A DNA stretch of 64,000 bases from Azospirillum cavernae (GTDB taxonomy: Bacteria; Pseudomonadota; Alphaproteobacteria; Azospirillales; Azospirillaceae). Where the stretch lies: contig NZ_QYUL01000001.1 of the NCBI RefSeq assembly GCF_003590795.1, positions 637,001-701,000 on the forward strand, in the 5' to 3' direction. Below the pieces are notes generated by a model. The model was not told where the DNA came from. It saw only the letters and a list, made by a program, of their open reading frames with translations, and did no database searches. Of this stretch, positions 26,031 to 35,745 are shown one piece after another. The translations under genes and the position numbers were made by a program. How positions within the stretch are numbered: the stretch's first letter is position 1; each line of letters opens with the position of its first letter.

Positions 26031-29000
26031 TGGCGGAAATTTTGGCCGTGAGTCGGTTGCGCCGCGTCTTGACCCTTTTGGGAATGACGCTGGCCGTCCT
26101 TTTCGGGGCGGCGCTGTTGGCCGTTGGGGCGGGCGCCGTGTGGCTGGACGGCGAGTCCGGGCGGCGTTGGCTGGCGCGGAGCGTCGAAGCGGTGGCAGCC
26201 GGTCCCGATTCTCATCTAACCCTTGGCGCCATCGAGGGGAGCTTGCCCTTTGATCTGGCGCTGAAGCGGGTGACGATGGCCGACGGGCAAGGCGTCTGGC
26301 TGACGGTGGACGCGCTGCGCGTCACGCTGTCGCCGTCGGCCCTGCTGACAAGGCGCGTGCGGATTGAGCGGTTGGAAGCGGATTCGGTGGAGGTCGCCCG
26401 CGCGCCGCAAGCGACGGCGCCAGCGCCCCCCGCTGCGGCGCCGGGGCCGGGAGTTGGCTTCGCCTTGCCGGACCTTCCCGTCAGCGTCGGGTTGGATCGG
26501 TTGGCGGTCAATCGCCTGCGGCTTGGTGCGGCTCTTTTGGGCGAGGCGGCGACGCTGCGGGTTGATGGGGCGCTGGCGCTCGACGCGGGCGGGGCGGGGC
26601 TGGATGGCCGGTTGAGCGTGGAGCGGATTGACGATCAGCCGGGCAAACTTGACGCCAGCGTTGTTTTCGTTCTGGCGAGTCAGCGGCTTGAGCTGGCGGT
26701 GAACGGGGCGGAACCGGCGGGGGGCGTCATCGCCCGCGCGCTGTCTTTGCCCGGATTGCCGCCGCTGTCGCTGGCGCTGAACGGGCGCGGAACGCTCGAT
26801 GATTGGACCGGGGCCGTGACCACGCAGGTCGGCGCGACCAAGCCGTTGACCGCCGAGGCGAGCGTCAAGGCGACGGCGGACGGGCGCGCGTTGAACCTGA
26901 CCGCCCAGGCGGCGCCGGAGGGGCTGCTGGATCCGGCTTTGGCGCGGCTGGTCGGCGCGCGGTCGTCGCTGACCGCCGCCATTCTGCTGAAACCCGACGG
27001 CGGGGTGACGCTGCGCCCGCTGACGCTGGAGACGGCGGCGGGACGGGCCAGCCTGGACGGGACGATGGCCGCCGATCACCAGAGCCTTTCCCTGCGCTGG
27101 TCGGTGACGGCGGGACCGGACTCCGCTTTGCACGCGCTGGTCCCGGCGGCGGCGTGGCGTGACGCGCGGGCCGACGGCGTGGTCGAGGGCACGTTGAACG
27201 ATTTGGCGCTGACCTTGTCCGCCACGGCGACCGAGGTGGTGGGCGGCGATCCTGTTTTGGCCGGTCTGGTCGGCCCGGCGGCGACGCTGATCGGGGCGGC
27301 GCGGCTCGACAGCGCCAGCGGGCGACTCACCTTGGATGCGTTGACTGGGCAAGCCGCCGCCGCCACGCTGTCGGCGCAAGGCGCGTTGGATGGCTGGGGG
27401 CGCAGCGGCGGGTTGACCGTCACGGCGACGGCGGCGGATCTGAATCGCTTTTCCGCGTTGGCCGGGCGTCCGCTGGGCGGCGCGCTGTCCCTGTCCCTTC
27501 CCGTGCGGCGGGAGGAGGACGGGCGGCTGTCGGCGACGCTGTCGGGGCGCATCGACGGTTTGTCCAGCGGAACGCCGGTTGACGCGCTGCTGGGCGCGGC
27601 GGCGACCGTCAAAGCGGCGCTGACGCTGGCCCCCGACGGCGGGATGAGGCTGGACAAAGTGGAGCTGGCGGGCGGCAACGGGCGGCTGACCGGAACGGGC
27701 GCGCTGGTCGCCGGTCAACTCGACGCGACGGCCCGGCTGGAGGGAACCGCGTTGGGGCCGTTGGGCGCGGCGCTCGGGACGCCCTTGGATGGGGTTTTAG
27801 CGGCGGACGTCACGGCGCGGGGTCCGCTCGACCGGCTGGCGGTGACGGCGCGGGCGCAGGCCAGCGGGCTTGTGGCCGATGGCCGAGGTTTGGGCGCGAC
27901 CAGCCTTGAGGCGACCGCCGCCGGTTTGCCCGACCGACCGGCGGGGCGCGTGACCTTGCGCAGCCAGCCGGAGGGCGCTCCCTTGGCGCTCGACGCGGCC
28001 TATGCGTTGGACGGGGACACGTTGCGGCTGTCGGATCTCAGTCTGGTCACGGGGGCCAACCGCATCACCGGGGCGGCGCAGCTCGCCATGACGTCCGGCG
28101 TGGCGACAGGCCGCCTTGAGGGGGCCTTGCCCGATCTGAGAGCTTTGTCGGCGCTGGTTGGCGCGCCGTTGGACGGCGCGGCGGGCTTCACGTTGGCGTT
28201 GGATGGCAAGGGCGGGCGGCAGGCGGCGACGCTGACCGCCAACGCGACGACTCTGCGGGTGAACAGCGCGGCGGGCGCGCCGCTGACCGTGCGGCGCGTG
28301 AGCGTGGCGGCGGAACTGGCCGACGCGCTGGGCAAGCCCTCGGGCAAAGCCTCGCTGGAGCTGTCCGGCGCGGAGAGCGGCGGCAACGCGATCACCAGCC
28401 TGACCGCCAGCCTGGACGGCGGGTTGGCCAAGGCGAATTTCCGCGCGGCGGCGACCGGAACCGGCGGCGGCGGGCCAATCGGCCTGGATCTCGCCGGATC
28501 GCTGGGCCAGGACGCAGGCGTGACGCGGGTGCGTTTGGAGCGGCTGGAGGGTCGTTTTGCAGGGGAAACCCTGCGGCTGACCGGCCCGGCGACGATCACC
28601 GCCGCCGATCAGCGTTACGAGCTGGCGGGCTTGCGGGCGCTGGTGGGCGGCGCGCGGCTGTCGGTTGATGGGGGCATGGCGGGGGATCGGTTGAAGGGGG
28701 ACATCCGGCTGGATCAACTTCCCTTGGCGCTGGCCCGTCTGGCCGATCCGTCGCTGACGCTGGACGGCGTGGCCTCGCTCCAGGCGAGCGTGAGCGGCAC
28801 GCTTGGCAGCCCACGCGCCGACGCGACCTTGCGCCTTGCCGGGTTGCGCGCCAAACAGGCGACCCAGGCGGGAATCCCCGGCGTCGACGCCACAGTGACG
28901 GCGCAATGGCGCAACAACCGCTTGTCGGTCAACGGCGAGGCGGCGACGCCGAACAAGGCCGGAAAGCTCACCCTGCGGGCGGCGCTGCCGCTGGTGATGA

Positions 29001-30352
29001 ATCCGGACAGCCACGCGGTCGGCGTGCCGCCGAAGGGCGCGCTGGAGGCGGTGGTCGAGGGGACGCTCGACGCCGCTCTGGTCAATGATCTGCTGGCGTC
29101 CACCGGCGACCGGGCGCGCGGCAGCGTCAAGCTGGATGTGCGGGCCAGCGGCACGGTGGCGGCGCCCAAGCTGGGCGGCTCGGTGACGCTCAGCGGCGGG
29201 CGGTTCGAGAATCGAGCGTCGGGGGCCGTTCTCAGCGGCATCGAGGCGCGGCTGGTCGGCGATGGCGAGGTCTTCACCATCCAATCCTTGCGGGCGCGGA
29301 CCAGCAACGGCGGGACCATCGGCGGGCAGGGCGTCATTCGACCTGCGGCGGCGGGCGACCGGCAACTTGATCTGGCCATCACCGCCGACAACGCCCGGCT
29401 GGTCGACAATGATCTGCTGACGGCGGACGTGGACGCCAAACTGACCGTGACCGGCGGCTTTCTCAGCGCCCGTCTGGCCGGGCCGATCCGTCTGCGCGGC
29501 GCTGACGTGCGGATTCCGAACCGGCTGCCGGTCAACGTCGTCGATCTGAAGGTGGAGGAGGTTGGAACGCGCCGCAACGGCCCGACGCGCAAGCCGATTC
29601 CCCCCCGCAAGGCGGCGGACAAACCGCCGCCGCCCTTCGCCTTGGCGTTGGATCTGACGGTGGACGCGCCGAACCGGATCTTCGTGCGCGGTCGTGGCCT
29701 CGACACCGAATTGGGCGGCCAGCTCCGCATCGGCGGGCGGGCCGACGCGCCCGAAGTGACCGGGAGGTTGAGCGTCCTGAAGGGGCGGCTCGACATCCTG
29801 TCGCACAGCTTCGCCTTCAATCGCGGCAATCTGGATTTCGACGGAACCCAACCCATCGACCCGCGCCTTGACCTGCTGGCCGAGGTCGCGGCGAACGGCG
29901 TCACGGCGCAGATCGAGGTGTCGGGCACCGCCGGGCAGCCGAAAATTGCCCTGACCTCGCCCCAGGGCCTGCCGCAGGACGAGATTTTGTCAGCGGTTCT
30001 CTTCGGCAAATCCGTCGGGAGCTTGGGCGCGGGCGAGGCGGTGCAACTGGCGCAATCGGCGGCGGCGCTGACCGGCGTTGGCGGCGAAGGCGGCGGGCTG
30101 CTGGACCGGGTGCGGCGATCCACCGGGCTGGACCGTTTGGACTTCTCGCAAAGCTCCGACGGCAAGGGTGGCGCGGTGCAGGCCGGGCGTTATCTGGACG
30201 ACGGCGTCTATGTCGGGGTGGAGCAGGGCATGGGCGCCAACCAAACCCGCGCCAAGGTCGAGGTGGAGATCTACAAAGGGCTGAAGGGCAAGGCGGACGT
30301 CGGAGCGGATTCCGAGACCCGCTTTGGCCTCAGCTATGAAAAGGATTATTGA
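26030..30352 (+). CDS. tamB: Translocation and assembly module TamB (AsmA-like)
   Basis: Very long protein of 1440 residues. One N-terminal membrane helix (LTLLGMTLAVLFGAALLAVGAGAVWL) anchors a long periplasmic beta-rich rod made of repeated short strands, typical of the AsmA/TamB bridge proteins. The C-terminal DUF490 part is clear: VTGRLSVLKGRLDILSHSFAF, NLDFDGTQPIDPRLDL, GLPQDEILSAVLFGKSVGSLG and YVGVEQGMGANQTRAKVEVE. It is thought to span the periplasm and support lipid or protein transport to the outer membrane. The ATG overlapping the tamA stop was chosen. Base composition is strongly GC-biased with many repeats of Leu-Ala-Gly codons. Confidence 0.9.
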   Translation: MAEILAVSRLRRVLTLLGMTLAVLFGAALLAVGAGAVWLDGESGRRWLARSVEAVAAGPDSHLTLGAIEGSLPFDLALKRVTMADGQGVWLTVDALRVTLSPSALLTRRVRIERLEADSVEVARAPQATAPAPPAAAPGPGVGFALPDLPVSVGLDRLAVNRLRLGAALLGEAATLRVDGALALDAGGAGLDGRLSVERIDDQPGKLDASVVFVLASQRLELAVNGAEPAGGVIARALSLPGLPPLSLALNGRGTLDDWTGAVTTQVGATKPLTAEASVKATADGRALNLTAQAAPEGLLDPALARLVGARSSLTAAILLKPDGGVTLRPLTLETAAGRASLDGTMAADHQSLSLRWSVTAGPDSALHALVPAAAWRDARADGVVEGTLNDLALTLSATATEVVGGDPVLAGLVGPAATLIGAARLDSASGRLTLDALTGQAAAATLSAQGALDGWGRSGGLTVTATAADLNRFSALAGRPLGGALSLSLPVRREEDGRLSATLSGRIDGLSSGTPVDALLGAAATVKAALTLAPDGGMRLDKVELAGGNGRLTGTGALVAGQLDATARLEGTALGPLGAALGTPLDGVLAADVTARGPLDRLAVTARAQASGLVADGRGLGATSLEATAAGLPDRPAGRVTLRSQPEGAPLALDAAYALDGDTLRLSDLSLVTGANRITGAAQLAMTSGVATGRLEGALPDLRALSALVGAPLDGAAGFTLALDGKGGRQAATLTANATTLRVNSAAGAPLTVRRVSVAAELADALGKPSGKASLELSGAESGGNAITSLTASLDGGLAKANFRAAATGTGGGGPIGLDLAGSLGQDAGVTRVRLERLEGRFAGETLRLTGPATITAADQRYELAGLRALVGGARLSVDGGMAGDRLKGDIRLDQLPLALARLADPSLTLDGVASLQASVSGTLGSPRADATLRLAGLRAKQATQAGIPGVDATVTAQWRNNRLSVNGEAATPNKAGKLTLRAALPLVMNPDSHAVGVPPKGALEAVVEGTLDAALVNDLLASTGDRARGSVKLDVRASGTVAAPKLGGSVTLSGGRFENRASGAVLSGIEARLVGDGEVFTIQSLRARTSNGGTIGGQGVIRPAAAGDRQLDLAITADNARLVDNDLLTADVDAKLTVTGGFLSARLAGPIRLRGADVRIPNRLPVNVVDLKVEEVGTRRNGPTRKPIPPRKAADKPPPPFALALDLTVDAPNRIFVRGRGLDTELGGQLRIGGRADAPEVTGRLSVLKGRLDILSHSFAFNRGNLDFDGTQPIDPRLDLLAEVAANGVTAQIEVSGTAGQPKIALTSPQGLPQDEILSAVLFGKSVGSLGAGEAVQLAQSAAALTGVGGEGGGLLDRVRRSTGLDRLDFSQSSDGKGGAVQAGRYLDDGVYVGVEQGMGANQTRAKVEVEIYKGLKGKADVGADSETRFGLSYEKDY

Positions 30353-30373
30353 GAAGGGTCGCCTTGATCGTCG

Positions 30374-31219
30374 TCACTGCCCGACGATGATCCGAACATG
30401 GGCGGGAACCGGAACCACCCCATCCACCGCCTGCGCGGCGAAGCGGGCGGCGATGTCCGATTCCAAAGCGGCGCGCTCGTTGGCGGGCAAGCCGCCCAGC
30501 CGATGGCCGAAACTCATGTCCAGAGCGGCCCGCCAAAAGGGTTGATCGGCGGGGGCCTTGCGCACCGGCGTCAGGTCGCTTTCCGTGACCGTGCCGAAAC
30601 CAGCTTCGCTCATGGCGGCGGCCAGCGATCCAGGGGCGGCGAAGCGGAACAGCGGGGCCAGGCTGTGATCCTCGCCCAAACGCGCGGCGACCGCCGCGCC
30701 GATGTCGGCGAACAGCCCGTTGCCCGCCAACGGTCCCCACACCATGAAGGCCGCCCGGCCACCGGCCCGCAGCACGCGGCGGACGTCGCGCAGGGCGGCG
30801 AGCGTATCGGGGACGAACATGACGCCGAACCGGCAGGTGACGCGGTCGAACGCGCCGTTGGCGAAGGGCAGACTTGTCATGTCGGCGGCGGTGAACAGCG
30901 GCGGCGCGGTTTCCGTCGCGGCGCGGCGGACGGCCCCGCCCAGCATGCCGGGAACCAGATCGCTGCCGACCACAAGCCCCGCCCCGCCCACCCGGCGCGC
31001 CGCGCTGAGCGCCGGTTCGCCCGCGCCCGACGCCAGATCGAGCACACGGTCGCCCGCCACGACCCCGGCGGCGTCGAGCAGCGGACGGTTCAGCTTGTCG
31101 GCCAGATCGGCCATGGGATCGGCCCAACGGTCCCAAGCGTCGGCGCTGGCGGTCCAGCGGGCGCGTTCAATGGCGGCGTCAGGGGCGTTGGCGATGGGGG
31201 CGTTGGCGGGGGAGAGCAT
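30374..31219 (-). CDS. Class I SAM-dependent methyltransferase
   Basis: 281-residue cytoplasmic enzyme. Motif I is RVLDLASGAGEPALSAA near residue 57-73; the acidic VVGSDLVPGML and DMTSLPFANGAFDRVTCRFG fit the UbiE/Methyltransf_11 group; LRDVRRVLRAGGRAAFMVWG completes the fold. The substrate cannot be told. The ATG lies three bases beyond the stop of the upstream coiled-coil gene, so they are likely co-transcribed. It converges on tamB with only about 20 bases between them. Confidence 0.85.
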   Translation of the reverse strand: MLSPANAPIANAPDAAIERARWTASADAWDRWADPMADLADKLNRPLLDAAGVVAGDRVLDLASGAGEPALSAARRVGGAGLVVGSDLVPGMLGGAVRRAATETAPPLFTAADMTSLPFANGAFDRVTCRFGVMFVPDTLAALRDVRRVLRAGGRAAFMVWGPLAGNGLFADIGAAVAARLGEDHSLAPLFRFAAPGSLAAAMSEAGFGTVTESDLTPVRKAPADQPFWRAALDMSFGHRLGGLPANERAALESDIAARFAAQAVDGVVPVPAHVRIIVGQ

Positions 31220-31222
31220 CAA

Positions 31223-31534
31223 TCAGTGCAGGAGCTTTGCCGTGCCGGACACACGCTGGACCGTGTCGGCGTCGCTCAACCGTTCGCCGAGGGCGTTGAA
31301 TTCCTCGGTCAATTTCCGGTGAGCGTCGGTCAGTTGCTGGATGCGGGTCTGCGCCGCCTGCTGTTGCGCGGACAAGGACGCGATGGTTTCCGACAGCGAC
31401 TTGATGTGCTGGGACTGGCGCAACGCGCCCTCGTTCAGGCTGCGCCTAATCGAGCCAACGGCTGCCAGCACGACGACGCTGATCGTCACGCCGGTTGTGA
31501 TCGCGACGATGCTGAACCCCGTGAACCAGTCCAT
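31223..31534 (-). CDS. Small membrane-anchored coiled-coil protein
   Basis: About 103 residues: MDWFTGFSIVAITTGVTISVVVLAAVG forms one N-terminal membrane helix, then RRSLNEGALRQSQHIKSLSETIASL and further heptads up to about residue 85 form a coiled coil. The C-terminal tail VQRVSGTAKLLH is short. I recognise no family. The single-helix plus coil layout recalls small cell-envelope or division proteins, but that is only a resemblance. The start is the internal ATG; an upstream extension of 12 residues is also open. It is directly upstream of the methyltransferase on the same strand. Confidence 0.6.
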   Translation of the reverse strand: MDWFTGFSIVAITTGVTISVVVLAAVGSIRRSLNEGALRQSQHIKSLSETIASLSAQQQAAQTRIQQLTDAHRKLTEEFNALGERLSDADTVQRVSGTAKLLH

Positions 31535-31615
31535 GGCCAAAAGCTTCCGCCCTTTTTCTCCGTCGGTCAAGACGTCAGACGTGGAGCCAGACGTGGGGAA
31601 TAGGGGCGGGTTTTG

Positions 31616-31951
31616 TCAGGCGAGAACGCGTTCGACGGTCGCCGGGGCCAGCGTGCGCAGGCTTTTCAAGTGATCGCCGAAGGCGCGCAAGGCCGGCAGG
31701 ATCTCTTGCGACTGGTCGGGGGTCACATGGGCGTCGGTTTTCAGCACGATGCCGGGCGCTTCGGTCATCAGACGTTGGGCGCGGATCGGTCCGACCTTGT
31801 CGTCGAGAAACATCGACAGCCCCATCAGCAGACCAAGCGTCACGTCGTCCGGCGTGGCGGGCTGCGCCAGAGCGTCATGAAGTTCGTTCAGCAGGGTGTA
31901 GGCGACGATGGAGGTGCGTTCGATGGTGTCGACGTCGGCGGACATGGGCAT
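31616..31951 (-). CDS. Uncharacterised small protein, about 111 residues
   Basis: The product starts MPMSADVDTIERTSIVAYTLLNELHDAL and reads on through TPDDVTLGLLMGLSMFLDDKVG and PDQSQEILPALRAFGDHLKSLRTLAPATVERVL. It is mainly alpha-helical, acidic and has no membrane segment or signal peptide. No family recognised. The ATG was chosen with AAGGATT about 8 bases upstream; an open frame extends further but reads into the GANTC-rich region and looks non-coding. It is followed by the coiled-coil and methyltransferase genes on the same strand. Confidence 0.6.
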   Translation of the reverse strand: MPMSADVDTIERTSIVAYTLLNELHDALAQPATPDDVTLGLLMGLSMFLDDKVGPIRAQRLMTEAPGIVLKTDAHVTPDQSQEILPALRAFGDHLKSLRTLAPATVERVLA

Positions 31952-32568
31952 CTTGCGGAATCCTTTGGGCGGGAAGGACGGCGGGAGGGGGCGTTGGCGG
32001 GCGGAATCGAGTCGCAAGGATAATCGGCGATTTATAACCAAACTGTTAACCACTGACTCTCCGAGTCGCTCCGAGTCGTTTTTTCCGAGTCGCAACCTCT
32101 CATATTTTTATGGCCGATGCAAAAACCCTTTTGAGATGAATCGGTCCGCCGAATCCACCCTTTCCCTGTGGGGGCAGCTTGTTGGTCATCTTTGCAATAT
32201 AGAGAAGAAAAAAATTCCTAATATTTATGATGTATCCCTATTGGTTTGTTGTAATTTTCTAATAATCATGTGAAGATGATAGCGTAATAGGATGTAGTCT
32301 TGAGTTATTCCGAAAGTAGTATTACCGCATATACGTCAAACAAAATTTATAAGAATCTTATTCAGAGTCGGAAAAGGGGGCGTGAAAGTTTGATTTTCGG
32401 TTTTCCTGGTGAAATCCGTTGAGAACTTTGTCTCTGGCTTTCAGCCCCTGACTGTTTTGGAAAAAGGCGGTTTCCAGGCGAGGCACTCCCGTGTCGCTCC
32501 GATCCGCTTTGCGGTTGTCCTTGTCCGTGCGCGGTGTGGACGACGGTCAACATGGAGACTCATTCCAG
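31952..32568. promoter_or_regulatory. AT-rich divergent control region dense in GANTC sites
   Basis: 617 bp without a gene, between an uncharacterised small gene and the ECF-type sigma factor. Within 32004-32561 there are 11 GANTC pentamers, and one more just after the sigma factor's ATG. Four fall in 37 bp at 32055-32091, three of them inside direct copies of CCGAGTCG. The part 32160-32400 is very AT-rich. GANTC is the methylation target of CcrM in alphaproteobacteria, so cell-cycle-linked control is likely but not shown. No good DnaA box found. Confidence 0.6.
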
Positions 32569-33243
32569 ATGACTCATCTCACAGCTCACCCCATCTCTCG
32601 CTCGTCCGGCGTTCCGGTGTCGATGCTTGGCGGCTTGGCTGGCGCCATCCCCCTGAGCGCTCCCCCCTTGGGCGGCGTTCCTTTGAGCGACGACGTGGAC
32701 GGCGCGCGCCTTACCGATCTCGATCCGGATGGATCGTCCGACGCGGCCATCATTTTGCTCATCACCCAGGAAATCCCGCGCCTGCAACGCTTCGCCCGTT
32801 CCATGGCGCGGGACGTCACCCTGGCCGATGATCTGGTGCAGGAGTGTCTGGAGCGCGCCCTTGCCCGTCTGCATCTGTGGCAACCGGGCAGCAACCTGCG
32901 CGCTTGGCTGTTCACCATCTTGCGCAATCTGCACATCAACGGCTTGCGCCGCCGCCAGCCGATTCTCGGCATCGACGACGAGGCTCTGGCCGCCTTGGGC
33001 GGGGTGCCTGGCTCCCAATTCGTCAGCCTTGAACTGCGCGACATGCGCCGGGCGTTGCGGGTGCTGCCGAGCGAGCAGCGCCGCGTCGTCTTGCTGGTCG
33101 GGTTGGAAGGGGCATCCTATGGCGAGGCGGCGATCCAACTCGGCATCTCGCTTGGCACGGTGAAGTCCCGGCTGTCGCGCGGGCGTCGGGCGCTGCGGCG
33201 GTTGGTTGAAGGACGATGCCCGTCCGATCAACTGAACGCCTGA
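32569..33243 (+). CDS. ECF-type RNA polymerase sigma factor
   Basis: 224 residues. A 60-residue low-complexity N-terminal extension (GGLAGAIPLSAPPLGG and similar) precedes region 2: EIPRLQRFARSMARDVTLADDLVQECLERAL, with LRAWLFTILRN. Region 4 is at the end: LRVLPSEQRRVVLLVGLEGASYGEAA and the helix-turn-helix LGISLGTVKSRLSRGRRALRR. The spacing fits group IV (extracytoplasmic function) factors. No anti-sigma gene follows, and no PhyR/NepR pair is near, so the control partner is unknown. The ATG at MTHLTAHPISRSSG has GGAG eleven bases upstream; earlier starts would read through the AT-rich control region. Confidence 0.88.
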   Translation: MTHLTAHPISRSSGVPVSMLGGLAGAIPLSAPPLGGVPLSDDVDGARLTDLDPDGSSDAAIILLITQEIPRLQRFARSMARDVTLADDLVQECLERALARLHLWQPGSNLRAWLFTILRNLHINGLRRRQPILGIDDEALAALGGVPGSQFVSLELRDMRRALRVLPSEQRRVVLLVGLEGASYGEAAIQLGISLGTVKSRLSRGRRALRRLVEGRCPSDQLNA

Positions 33244-33303
33244 GGCGAACAGCCGAAGGGGCAGGCCAATAGGCTTCAGCGCGGCGAAACGGGCCGGACG
33301 GCG

Positions 33304-33468
33304 TCAACGCCGCCGGAACAACCCCATAATCAGGCTGGCGGCAAACAGAACCAAGAACAGGAAGAACAGAATCTTGGCGATTTCAGCGGTCGCCGCCGCG
33401 ATGCCGCCAAAACCAAGCACGCCTGCGATCAAGGCGATCACGAAGAACATCAACGTCCAATACAGCAT
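33304..33468 (-). CDS. DUF1328 small membrane protein
   Basis: 54-residue membrane protein [45 protein letters not shown] with two helices, the complete UPF0391/DUF1328 (YtjA-like) pattern including the GFGG turn. The ATG has AGAGAGG eight bases upstream. Function unknown; members are often induced by stress. It lies convergent with the sigma factor gene. Confidence 0.92.
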   Translation of the reverse strand: MLYWTLMFFVIALIAGVLGFGGIAAATAEIAKILFFLFLVLFAASLIMGLFRRR

Positions 33469-33595
33469 CACAGCCTCTCTGGTCCGACCTTCCGCTCCAT
33501 CATCGGCGTGCGGTGTCGGGCTTTCCAACGCCGGTGGCGCGGCAAGGTTCCGAAGAATTTCACGACGCGCGTCCAGGGCGGTGAGAGGCGGCGGC

Positions 33596-35671
33596 TCAAT
33601 CCATCAGGCGTGACCATGTTCCGGCCAACCGGCCAAAGCCGCCGGGAACGCGGGCGTCATACAGGGGCAGGGGTTGGCGCAGCCGTTGCCCGGCGTCGCG
33701 GCCCAACGTGCGAACCGCTGTTTCCAGCGTCCCGCCAACCGGCAACCAACCCGACGCGGCGACCGGCACGACCAGCGCCATGCCCCAATCCATCCGCCCG
33801 CCAAAGCGGCTCTGCCCGCGATCCGGCCCCTCGGTCCAGGCCGCGTGGGCGGTCAGGGCGACGCCGCCTTCAAAGCGGCGGATCACCTCGACGCCGCCGC
33901 CCCAATCGCCGCCCAGATAGCGGCCCAACCGCAAAACGGTGGTGGTTGTGGCGCCGGGATTCTCCCAATAGAGGCTGGCGTGCCCGGTCAGCCGCGCGCT
34001 GTCGCGGGCGACGCCCAGCGGCGCGGCGGCTTTGCGTTTCCAGACATGATTCAGGTCCAGACCGGCGGCCCAGCGGGCGGTGAGCGGCTGGTACAACGCC
34101 TCGGCGCCGACGCCGCCGAACATTTCCTCAAAATGACCGATGGACAGGCGGGTGGTCAGACCGTCAGCGGGAGTGGCGAGATGGGCGGCGAACAGATGCT
34201 CCGCCGCCCAGGGGCGTTCGCTGTGGAGCGGAATGTCGCTGCGCACGGGTTCCGACGCGGGCAGGGCGTTGGTGTCGAGCATGAACAGGTTGTCGTCGGC
34301 CCGGATCCGCAACGCTCCGCCCAGAACCAACCCACGCGCCGGTTCGCCGCGCAGCACGATGTCGCTGTAGCTCCGGTGCGTCAGATAGGTTCCGAGTTCG
34401 GCCAGATCAAACTCTGAGGCCACCCGAACGCTGAGATCCAGGTGGGGGCGCCAATCGGGCGGGCGCTGGTTGGGTGGCTCCAGGGTCGCGGTGCGCCACA
34501 GTTCATCAACGCTGCCGCGATGGCGGGCGGCGCGTTCGACGTCGCGGCGCAGCAGGGTCAGGGACGCGGCGTCCAGCCCATGGGTTCCGGTGACGATCCG
34601 CAGCCGCTCGACCTGCGGCGCGCTGAGATCGGCCAGCAGGCGGGCGGCGTGACCGGCCTCTTGCGCGCTGGGGAGCGCGGCGCTTCCCGCTGGATTGAGC
34701 CACAGGGTCGCCGTGTCGCCACTGACCTCGGCGGCGCGGGCGGGCAGGCCGTGGGTCCGCGCCAAGGTAAGGATGTCCCCGGCGGGCAGGGCGGCTTCGT
34801 TGGACGGGCGCGGTCCGACGGCGGGCGGCGCGCGGCGGTCCGGCTCGGTCCACTCCTTGGGAGCGAAGCGAAACGACAGCCGCAGCATCGCCCGCCGCCC
34901 TTGCTCGAACGCCGCGCCCGCGTCGATCCAGGAGAAGGGGCGATAGGACAGGCCAATGTTGTAGCGGCTGCCCGGCGCAAAGCCCGGCTCATCCTGCCGC
35001 TGGGCGCGGAAACGGTCGCCGCTGGTCTCAATTTTCAAGCTCAGGTCGGGAATCGGCGTGCGCCACTCCACCCCGCCGAACAGGGCGACCCGCTCGCCGC
35101 CAAACCAAGCGCGCGGTCCGCGCAGGCTTGGCCACAGCGACGGGTCGCGGTCGCGGCGGAAACGTCCGCCAAGAAAGCGCAGCGGGTTGCGCAAATGCCC
35201 GGCCTCGCCCAGCGTTCCCCAGCCGACCCCCAGCGTGACGTCGAAATCCTGCCAGCGCCGCGACAGCGCCAGATATTCCCCGGCGAAACGCCCCTTGCCT
35301 GGCAGATCAAGGCCCGATCCGGTGACGTCGCGCCCGCCGACCACCAGCGCCGGTCCCCATTCGCCTTCCTCGCGCAGCCGCAGTTTGACGTCCAGGCCGG
35401 GTTCGCTCAGCCCGTAATAACCGGGATAGAGGCTGTCGCGGGCGGTGACTTCCAGCCAAGGCAGGGGTTGCGCCGACAGGGTGACATGGCGGTGCAAGCG
35501 CCCAAGCCCGCTCAGCCCGCCGGTCATCGACCCGTCCGGCGGCATTCGGGCGGTCGGGGTTTGCAGCAGCCCGACGCTCCCCCAGTCCGACAGGCTGGCG
35601 CCGACATCCTCCGCGCGGGTGGCGGTGGGCGACGACAGGAGCGCCAGGACCAGAAGAACGGAGCGTTTCAC
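33596..35671 (-). CDS. YjbH-like outer-membrane protein
   Basis: 691 residues with a signal peptide ([17 protein letters not shown]). The start of the mature part, [21 protein letters not shown], is the signature of the YjbH domain, and the rest is rich in alternating beta strands ([29 protein letters not shown]) as in an outer-membrane barrel; it ends with a predicted strand near WSRLMD. YjbH proteins are linked to export of an exopolysaccharide in enterobacteria, there encoded with YjbE, F and G. None of these is near here. A single-gene unit with the divergent ACT-domain gene upstream on the same strand. Confidence 0.75.
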   Translation of the reverse strand: MKRSVLLVLALLSSPTATRAEDVGASLSDWGSVGLLQTPTARMPPDGSMTGGLSGLGRLHRHVTLSAQPLPWLEVTARDSLYPGYYGLSEPGLDVKLRLREEGEWGPALVVGGRDVTGSGLDLPGKGRFAGEYLALSRRWQDFDVTLGVGWGTLGEAGHLRNPLRFLGGRFRRDRDPSLWPSLRGPRAWFGGERVALFGGVEWRTPIPDLSLKIETSGDRFRAQRQDEPGFAPGSRYNIGLSYRPFSWIDAGAAFEQGRRAMLRLSFRFAPKEWTEPDRRAPPAVGPRPSNEAALPAGDILTLARTHGLPARAAEVSGDTATLWLNPAGSAALPSAQEAGHAARLLADLSAPQVERLRIVTGTHGLDAASLTLLRRDVERAARHRGSVDELWRTATLEPPNQRPPDWRPHLDLSVRVASEFDLAELGTYLTHRSYSDIVLRGEPARGLVLGGALRIRADDNLFMLDTNALPASEPVRSDIPLHSERPWAAEHLFAAHLATPADGLTTRLSIGHFEEMFGGVGAEALYQPLTARWAAGLDLNHVWKRKAAAPLGVARDSARLTGHASLYWENPGATTTTVLRLGRYLGGDWGGGVEVIRRFEGGVALTAHAAWTEGPDRGQSRFGGRMDWGMALVVPVAASGWLPVGGTLETAVRTLGRDAGQRLRQPLPLYDARVPGGFGRLAGTWSRLMD

Positions 35672-35745
35672 GCAATGATACGCAAAGGATTGGCTTGTGA
35701 TCCGATCCTTTGCGCATCATACGATGGAATGCAATCAAAAACCCG

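Noticed and set aside
26014-29851. Long minus-strand and alternate-frame open stretches across tamB
   Set aside because: They are shadows of the GC-rich tamB coding frame, full of arginine, proline and glutamine, with no domain pattern.
32096-32400. The AT-rich, GANTC-rich region as a chromosomal replication origin
   Set aside because: I found no convincing DnaA boxes (TTATCCACA-like), and no origin-linked genes such as dnaA, hemE, parA or rnpA are close. A regulatory role is more economical.
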